64,000 nt of DNA from Trematomus loennbergii (taxonomy: Eukaryota; Chordata; Actinopteri; Perciformes; Nototheniidae), in the NCBI GenBank assembly GCA_012861695.1, contig JAAOOA010000033.1, positions 9,354,325 to 9,418,324 of the forward strand. Reading direction: 5' to 3'. Each line of letters starts with the position of its first letter. Position 1 is the first letter of the stretch. The translations under genes were made by a program, and so were the position numbers. This document shows positions 52,057 to 64,000 of this stretch, piece after piece. The notes beneath the pieces are model-generated. The model was not told the origin of the DNA. It did not search any database and saw nothing but the letters and a program-made list of their open reading frames with translations.

Positions 52057-55000
52057 TTAAAGTAAAGTATAAAAGTAAAGTACACAGATATTGAGTTCAT
52101 TGTAAGTTTTAGCGTGGATGCTCCATTTGTCCAGATCGGTAGTGTCATGTTGGTCTCGCTGTATCAACACCGACTGAGGGAGAACAGGCGTAGACTGTGT
52201 TTATCATTCTGACAAAGCAAGCAGCTAGTTGACAGGCTGGTTTGTGGCCATGTTTATTACTGACTGGTGCCTGTACAGGACTCATGGGTCGAGCTGGAGG
52301 GGTTGATAAGGTGGAATTTGACCCATTTCTCCTTCTTTCTCTTTTTCTTTTGCCACTAGAGGTTTGGATCAGTTCAGTTTGAGCTGAATCATAATGAATC
52401 AGTTAAACTTACAGCAACTGTAGAGCTTTTATTATGGGCAATCTAATGTATTGATGTAATAACTGCTGAAAGATTTTATTTTCCTTGGAATCTTTTGTGA
52501 AAGTAAATTGATCCCTCCCCTTCTTTCTACATAGGGTCATTCATTTGTTTGGGAATATTGACCCACCTCTCAGCCACCATGCAGTCATTCTTTCAAATAG
52601 AATCCCCTCTGTGTCTGGAGCTTGTCTATTTTCAGTGAGGCTAGTGCTAGAGCAACATTTAAAAGCTTGTAATGATATCGCGTTGCTGTGATTTATCGTG
52701 TGCCAATTTCTATCTTGCCAAAGCAATTTGGGAAAATGACCCAGAGTGCTGCGAGAGTGCAATGGGTCAACCAGATTATATTTATTGCTTATTTATTAAC
52801 ATACAACATTTGCTATCATTTCAAATATGGTGATAATGTTTTTGCTGATTTTAGGTTGTTGGGTTAGGGTTGCCCTTGATACTGCATACACTGTAGCTGT
52901 GGTCAAAGCAAGATAAACCCTCAGTGTGAAGCTTTGAAATGGTTGTGGCTGGAAAAGTATAGGTCATTAAATGTTTTCTGACATTGAATTTCAAAATTGA
53001 TAAATAAGTCACGAGTCAAAAATAAACATTTGATGATGAATGTATTACATGCTTAATCTGTGAATGATTTAAAAAAGATTGGACTTTATTATGAATTGAA
53101 TTTGGGATTTAGGGATGGCATGTTCTGTCTGTTTATCTGGTGTTTGATTGGCCCACCACATTAGTACATAATGAAATATTTCAGCACTTAGTAGATATAT
53201 CGCTGTTACATTTTGTATCCTTACTTTGGTTTGTCCGATAGTAGGTGTACGTTTTAAGATGATGAGCATTGTAATCCTTATTACTGCTGAACATTAGCCT
53301 TGTTGATGTTCACATTTAGCTCTAAGCAGGGACTCTTAGTCTTGTTTATTAATCTTTTGTCAGATATAAATATGGATCTTATTAATGTGTCAAAGCCTGG
53401 ACTGAAGATGTTGCTTCTGTGCTTGTTAGAAACCCTTAGTGATTAACAAAAGTCTAAGATTGTAGCTGTCTCTTCCTTTAGACTTAAGACTCTCTTTTCC
53501 TTCTTTGATGTCTCCTTTCTAAATGTCTCTTCAAATATCTCTCTGCTTCATTGCCTTCATTCTCTCTCGGCTCAGACCAGACGTTGCACTATAAATCCTC
53601 CATTGCTTGAGTCAACACTAGAAGAAAAGCACCCATGTCCCTGTCTCTATCAGTCTACCTTTCTTTGGTAATGCAGAGCTAAATTGAAAGGTTGTTTAAA
53701 ATGTGGTCAAAACAGATTTGGAAGAAAGAGTTTTATTCTCTGAAGGAAGCGGTGAGAGCAGCACGTCATTCACCATTCATACTTTTATTTCTGTCAAACA
53801 TGCTGAACAGGCTCCATATTTGCAGGCATTAAATCAGCCATTGTGACATTTACTGCAACAGTAAGGTATGGACCATTTACCTTCCCCACCCCCTTTGCTT
53901 TCTTCCCTTAATCATTTCCATGGAAGTTCTGCACGTGATATATCTCCAATCATGATGTTCCTATGATGATACATTTCATGTTATGGCATTTTTTATGTAA
54001 TTTAATTAATACATGAAGTATTTTATCAATAACTTTAGTGCACAAATAACGGCTTCAAATACAAATGACAGAGGAAGAAAATAATACAATTTTCCAGCTA
54101 TAAACTCTGACTATATTTACATGCATGCACACAGATACAGAGTACTTTCATTAGACGGTCAGATACCCACAATGCATCTGCCTGATTTTTTTGTTGATGT
54201 GTTGTTATCATTTTTTTAATATTTACCAAAATCTAATCTTTCCTATTTATTGGTAGCCGACGATTTTGCTCCAACAAACAACCTGTAACTGGGAAAAAGA
54301 AGCTGCTATGTGAATATTTACAATCAAAACAAACATGAGCTCATTTGAAGTTGTGCCAGTCTACTGAAACAGGAAGAACACGCGTCATCGTGGCCCGCAC
54401 CCCAACACAGCAGCAGTCCATGCACTTTTTTTTTCACTTTTTCTGTCATCTTCTCTCTCTTCTTTGCTCTCTTGCTTTCTCTCCTTTGAATATCCTGGTT
54501 TGGACTGCAGCCCGGCACTGCATTGTGTTGTTAAATCCTGACACATTTCAGGCATTCAGCTAGACTGGCTCTGGTTAGCTGGATATCCCATAGCTGGTGA
54601 GCCCTTAGGAGTTCATATTCCCCAAGCTACAATGGGATATATAGATGACGGCGGTTACAGTACTGTACATGTTTTGCATTTTGTAATACCGTTGTTTTTA
54701 TTTTGTCAGTCAGCTGCTTCACATTAATTTCCCCCAGGGATCTGAATGAAATGTCTCACGATTTCCATTCTCGTCCTGCATTATCTTGATTTACATGAAC
54801 CATGTCATTTTGTGGCCTATAGTTTAGACAGAGCAGATAATTCTATCCAATGTTAAGGCTTAAGTCCTACTTGAACTTGATTGCTTAGAATGTTGCTGTG
54901 CATACCAATATGCTCTGCAAAAAGTGTACTGCACCCATGTGATTGTAATTCTGCACAGATAGCGTGTGGAACTTCAGCTTACTGTTTGAGCAGCTTCCTG

Positions 55001-56385
55001 AACTCATAGGCTTATGTCTGATTTCCTCTCGTCTTACTGCTTACATTATCCCATGTGAATAGTTGTAACACGCAGAGAAAAACAACTGGAGAAAATGTTT
55101 GGACATGGGTACACATTCACATAAAAGACCATTCATAATCTGTATTTTATAATCTGTCATGACTGAAACAAATGTACAGAAAGCCCCTGTAACCATGGCT
55201 GGATCTATTTGCTAAGAATCTGGTCATGGGCAATTTGCAGCTCCTCCATATCTGTTTTTTCATGTCCTTTGGCTTGGAAGCCAGCCAGCAGTGTTATGTA
55301 ACAACTTTCACAGCTGTATTCCAGCAGACAGCAGCAGCAAATGTTTTGAGTTCTGGCGTGGGCCTGTCAAGAATGCCTTGAATGCACCACACGGTCATTA
55401 TCAAACAGCTTAGATTGGTGGCACCCTTTGGCACAAAAGGTTACTCGGACCATAAATACACATAAGTGGTAGGAGTTTCATGATTTAGTACAGTACATCC
55501 TGTACTTACTTATAGGCTGTCATCACAGTAACTCCTGTGTCACTGGTTGTTGGTTAAGAGTTTGCCGCCTAATGAGTACTAAGATAATTTAATTGACATG
55601 GTTATTTCCGTTTTTCACCTCAGTTTGAATATATAAATCACCTTTTATAGGACAAATCTAGTTTAACAACTTAAGTTAATCAATGTGATGGGAGTGTAAT
55701 TACCAAGTGCGTTTTGAAAAAATGAAATGAAATATAGATAAATAATCAGATACCCAACATACATTTTATAGTTAGAGAAAACTAACACAGGTTCACCCTT
55801 AACTTCTTTTGCAGTGGGCTTTTTTACACAACTCCTGTTTTTCACACTGATAAGTTAATAATAGTCTCGAGCTGTTTATCTGAATGAGATCAGTGGGACA
55901 GACTGCATTGAGTTTGAGTGTAACGTCAGTTTTACTGTAGGTGTATCAAGAGAACAGATACTTCGGTGCCAAGTCAAAGCCAACATTCTTTCTGAGTATG
56001 TAACTGTTCCCTTTTTTTGTATACCATATGGCAGGTACTGTAGGTAACACAGGTCCATTCAGAGTTGTACAACTTATGAGGCACTGGCTTCCCAGGGACG
56101 ATGTCAATGTGTTTAATATCGTCCCTGGTGTGTACAGTGGAGGCAACCTGCTAGTCAACATTAGCTGTAACCGGTTAGCAGCCGTTGAAAGGGGTTTCCA
56201 TTGAGATGAGATGCTGTTGGTTTTGTTTGAAGGAGGTGTTTTCACAGCAATGCAAAAAACATACTAGAGAGAAAAGTATGACATGTTTATTTCATAACAA
56301 AGAACAGAATACAACCAGTCATAAAGGAGTGTATGATAAGGTACATTAGATTGATCCTAGTATCAACATTTTCACTGGTATTCAA

Positions 56386-60032
<3,647 letters not shown>

Positions 60033-60170
60033 GAAGCTTGCCGGCGGTGTGTCTGACGCTTGACCAACAACCAATCACATGAATCTCCCGCCCCGGACAC
60101 ACAAGCACGCGGTTTGATTGGCTAGAGCTTGTACTGGCATATGATTAGATTGGCTGACGCTCCTGTCGAA

Positions 60171-60205
60171 GCTTCAAAAGTAGAACATTGCTCTACTTTT
60201 GAAGC
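60171..60205. repeat. Perfect 14-bp hairpin
   Basis: GCTTCAAAAGTAGA (60171-60184) and its exact complement TCTACTTTTGAAGC (60192-60205) are separated by 7 nt. It may belong to an unrecognised transposon end; the surrounding 60.03-60.7 kb is GC-richer than the rest of the intron. Confidence 0.8.
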
Positions 60206-61439
60206 ATTACCCGTCATGCCTGGCTTTCAGAGCAGAAGTACCCATATGTGCGCTCACAGAGCATGCGCCCCTTAAGCGCGTTCATAGTGCAAGGAATATA
60301 ACTCTCAGAATAACGTTATTAGCACATTTTACAACTTGAGGACCGAATGTTTTTAATAAGGGCTATACAAATGTTCATACTGGGTAGTTTATTTAGTCTA
60401 AAAAAAATGATCCAACGATTTACAGACCACTCTTTCCCAATGTTAGTCAATGGGAAAAACTGTTTCCGGGCCCAGCAACCCATACGGAAGTGTAGTATCG
60501 CCGTTTGGCCACAACGAATATTTTCCTCAGAGTCCGGCGCACTTCCTGGGGGCTTGGCGGGGCCCCGCAGTCATCCGGTTCGACCTGACATGGCTGTGTG
60601 CCTTTATATATATCTATGGTGTGACTGACCCGAGCTTGCGCCTCCTCGTTCTGATAGCTCCCCCCACATCTACAGGTGAAAATTACTTTAGTGACACATT
60701 CATCGCAAGAAGTGTAGCAAAAGTCAAGGCCGCAGATTCGTTGATTTATACTGCCACAGAGCAGATTCGTGAAGTTGTAATGACTGATTTGAGAGGTTGT
60801 ACTGTAATAACCAAGTTGCAGTTGTAATGGAAAATATATTTAAAAAATATATATTTTTCTGCAAGTGAACATTTCATCACTAAGTTCATTTTTTTTCACT
60901 TTTTTTCTTCTTCTGTGACTTCAAATGTGGTTCACAGATACGTGGATATTTTATACAAGTGTAAATGTATGCACACAAGCTCAGATATTTTTTCTGCAAG
61001 TGCTCACATCAGGTTTTACAAGCTCTCGCATTTTGCACCATATCTACCTTCATATTCGCCTCTCTATTCTCCGGTCAGCTCTAGCGTACAGTCAACTTTT
61101 ACTAACCTCGTCAAGCCGGAGCCTCTTAGCTCGCTACTTCCGGTTTCCGGATAAGGGGTTATCAAAGAGAGAGTACTGCGTGGAGCAGTATATTTAAACA
61201 TTAGAGGTTGTGAGTGACATTAGTTATCATAGTTATATATGTTTAGTAGGTTGTGGAAGTGCGCTCCAAAATATTTGTTGATCTTCTTTATTGGTATTTA
61301 TTATTTTGATATTATTTATTTAAATGTAGATATAAATGTATTATTATTTTTATTTGTATTGGTTTTTCAGTTGAATTATACTTAAAGTTCAGGGTAATCA
61401 ACTCTTAAAAACATACTGTTGTACTGATGTTTTCAAAAG

Positions 61440-61527
61440 TCAATGGATAATCGTTTTTAATAATCGTGATATCAATATCGACCAAAATAATGGTGATTAT
61501 GATTTTTGCCATAATCGAGCAGCCCTA
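61440..61527 (-). mobile_element. hAT-like terminal fragment
   Basis: Read on the minus strand it begins TAGGGCTGCTCGATTATGGC and continues with ATAATCACCATTATT and TTGATATCACGATTATT, the typical AT-rich terminus of a hAT-type element widespread in fish. Only one terminus is present. Confidence 0.6.
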
Positions 61528-64000
61528 CGTTAGAGAAGGTCTTACCATAAATATCATATGTATAATGATATGCATTATTCATGTATCATTTCTACAGTAT
61601 GTATAATCATTTCTATACATAGACATGCAGAGATGATTATATATTGGCTATACATGCATACATACTGTTTACATACAGTGACCCGCCAATGGTTGACCTC
61701 TCTGAGTCCAACATAGAACAATTCTTCCTGGCTCCTGTGACGAGGATGAAAAATGAGGATGAGCCAGACAAGTTTCACTGAAAATGGGCTGCAACCCATC
61801 TGGCCTATAAGCCTCTTTCTATATCTGTCTCAGTCTGCAGCTTTCTCTCTCTCCCTCCTCTCTCCCACTCTTTCCCTACCTCAAGCTTTCTATTTCCTAC
61901 TCCTCTCCATCTCGTTTTTTCTCATTCCTCCTCTAATTTCAGTTTATTGCAGCCAGCATACGTTTATTAGAAACTACTGTAACCTTTTTATTGGACTTTG
62001 TTCTGTGTTCCCTCAGTAGCTGATAGTCGGCCAAAAACCTCCTATTGCCAGGCTTTGTTTGTGTACCGTGCTTCCATGTTGTTTCAGACCCCACTATAAC
62101 TTTCTAAAGGTGCAGACCTACGCTGCTCTCTCTGAAATTCCTGACACACTTACTATTTGCCGCAGTAAGGTCACCGATTTCTTCTCAGATTTTGAAAACA
62201 CAAAGGAATGATTGGGCACTTTCTCATGTGGTTGATTTCTACCGGTTAAGAGCAGTACTAAAAAACAGTATTGATTGTTGACATTTGGAGTTAAACTTAA
62301 AATGTGGGAAACCATTGGTGTTCTGCAGACATCAACAGCAAACATTTATTTTAATCCTCTTCTGCATGTTTAGTCCAATTTACAGTCCATAAGAGATATT
62401 CATTTCTCAATCATATGAAAAAAAAAAATTGCAAGTTCTTACATCAGGAAAGTTGCCAACAGCGATGTGCAATTTTGCTTGATAAATTATAATTTGATAA
62501 TCAAAATGGTTGTCAATCAATATTTATTCTCTTGAGAATTGTAAGGTTATTTGTTCCATAAATGTTCCACTGTATAAATGGTCACAACTTACACAGTGGT
62601 ATTTCTGATCCTCACTAGTCTCTCCGAGTAAGGCATAATTGTCACAGCATGCATGTGCTTTACATCACTTAAACTCAATGCAATCATGAATCCGATCTCC
62701 TCAGCAGAGTTTCACTTATAGAACTGTAAGTCTTGCTGCTTTGTGTTTGTACAGGTTTTATGCAGCGCCTACTGAGCTGCTGCACTCTTTTATTGAAGAT
62801 GAAATTAGTTCAACTACTTTTGTAACAGTCAAAGGCTTCTTTCTAAAGCCTGCTCTTCCTTCTCTTCCACATTTCCCTCCTCACTTGTAGATCAGCCTTT
62901 TATCCATTAATTACAGCTGACACTTCCCCTTTTTCCTCAATCCGCTCTCTGCTTTACTCTCTCTCTATCTGTGCTCGCTGTTTTGTTGCTCTTTTTTTTT
63001 CTCTCTCTCTCTCTTCCTCTCGCAACAAAATGGTAAATGGTGTTTGTCTAAATACATTTGCCTCCAGTCAGCTCTATTCTCTATGATTTTGTCCAATAAC
63101 ATCGGTTGAATATGTTTTATTTTCCTCCATTTTCTGAAACTTTAAAACATGTTGTCAATAAAAGCTGACTTTTTAAGTTTGTTATGATTGCGGATGTTCC
63201 AATCTAACCTCAGTTTTGGTATTTCTGTTTTGCAAGAAATACCAAGGTCCATAATTACATGCACTTCTACATAATCAAAGCTAAAATCTGCTAAAAATGT
63301 GTGGTCAACAGCCATTTGTCACGATGCATTCAAGCTTCTGGGTGTCTGCCGGCTGATGCTGGTGTAAAACATAACACCGAGTGAGACGGCTTCACCGCAC
63401 TTAGTCATGCTGTTCTCTCACTGCTGTTGCTATGGAGCTGAACTCCAGGGTTACGTTTTTTACTATTATTGTGAAAACATGCATTTTGAATTGAAGTGAG
63501 CAGTGAACCGCCCAATATAGAATGTCGTTTATGGGACATTTTTATCTCTGAAGATACTTTTGTGGCTACTTGTTGAGCCACCCTTTGGCTTGATTGGCTT
63601 GCACTTTGTGTTGTTAGTTTTTTAAATGTGTAATCCATAGTTTGTTGTTAGTAGCACACGTTACAGAAATGCATGGAGTAGGGTATTTACGTTATTATCA
63701 ACACAGGTCTGTACCTTTACCCTTTATTAATGAACATAATATTTTAATTTGAATGATTCTGGATGTTTTCTTTTATCCATTCAAGCATTGGAAGTCCTCA
63801 AGGATTGTCAATTTTTACATAAATAATACTGCAATGCAGTATGTTGTTTGTGTAATACTTTCATTAATTTGGAATTTGTAAAACCACTGAGTTGTGGTGT
63901 TCTCAGTTAGTATTGGAACAGTAAATACAATATATAATTAAATGTTATTGACTGTATAAGCATTGACTCTCCTTTAACATATTGCTGTAGCTGATGATTG

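Overview
The window is vertebrate nuclear DNA, almost certainly from a ray-finned (teleost) fish. Coding exons are small, separated by large introns with GT..AG junctions, and embedded in AT-rich DNA full of fish-type LINEs, a tRNA-derived SINE, short TIR transposons and very long (CA)n/(TG)n arrays. No bacterial operons, CRISPR arrays or free-standing structural RNA genes are visible.

Two protein-coding genes can be identified, both on the + strand. (1) yipf5 (about 6.55-11.4 kb) is a complete six-exon gene for the five-span Yip1-domain protein of the ER/Golgi. (2) nr3c1, the glucocorticoid receptor (teleost GR1 type), has a non-coding first exon ending at 36914 and the large exon 2 (38720-39938) encoding the N-terminal transactivation domain. 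Its DNA-binding and ligand-binding exons were not found, so the last 24 kb reads as part of intron 2. YIPF5 and NR3C1 are also linked in the same relative orientation on human 5q31, so this is conserved vertebrate synteny. The 25 kb between them contains no gene I can defend.

The most consequential observation concerns sequence quality. Four places in yipf5 and one in nr3c1 exon 2 lack a single base of a short homopolymer (CC, TTT, G at a splice donor, AA, G). Each breaks an otherwise perfectly conserved frame. Counting one base back at the four yipf5 sites gives exactly 771 nt, or 257 codons, the length of the human protein. All five are losses, all sit in homopolymers and they affect two unrelated genes. 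Uncorrected long-read consensus error is therefore far more likely than pseudogenisation, and other reading frames here should be judged with that in mind.

Layout by region: 0.65-2.8 kb, a 5'-truncated L2/CR1-like LINE on the - strand; 5.1-5.3 kb, a LINE 3' end; 5.5-6.44 kb, a MITE flanked by TTAA that abuts the yipf5 promoter; 6.5-11.4 kb, yipf5; 11.4-36.3 kb, intergenic DNA with a SINE (13.2 kb), an unidentified small reading frame (13.8-14.1 kb, - strand), a TIR element (21.1-21.5 kb), a second TTAA MITE carrying duplicated CCAAT hairpins (30.1-30.8 kb) and a non-autonomous hAT with a perfect 8-bp target duplication (33.1-33.7 kb); 36.35-39.94 kb, nr3c1 promoter, exon 1, intron 1 and exon 2; 39.94-64 kb, nr3c1 intron 2 with a PIF/Harbinger-like element, hAT fragments, another copy of the first MITE family and, at 56.4-60.0 kb, a nearly complete APE-type LINE bracketed on both sides by (TG)n arrays.

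The two genes are neighbours but do not form a pathway: Yipf5 works in ER-Golgi membrane traffic and Nr3c1 is the cortisol-activated transcription factor. No wholly new system is apparent. The best leads are the LINE sitting inside a (CA)n tract with a 2A-like NPGP motif, the CTCF-like site between the MITE and the yipf5 start, and the unidentified reading frame near 14 kb.
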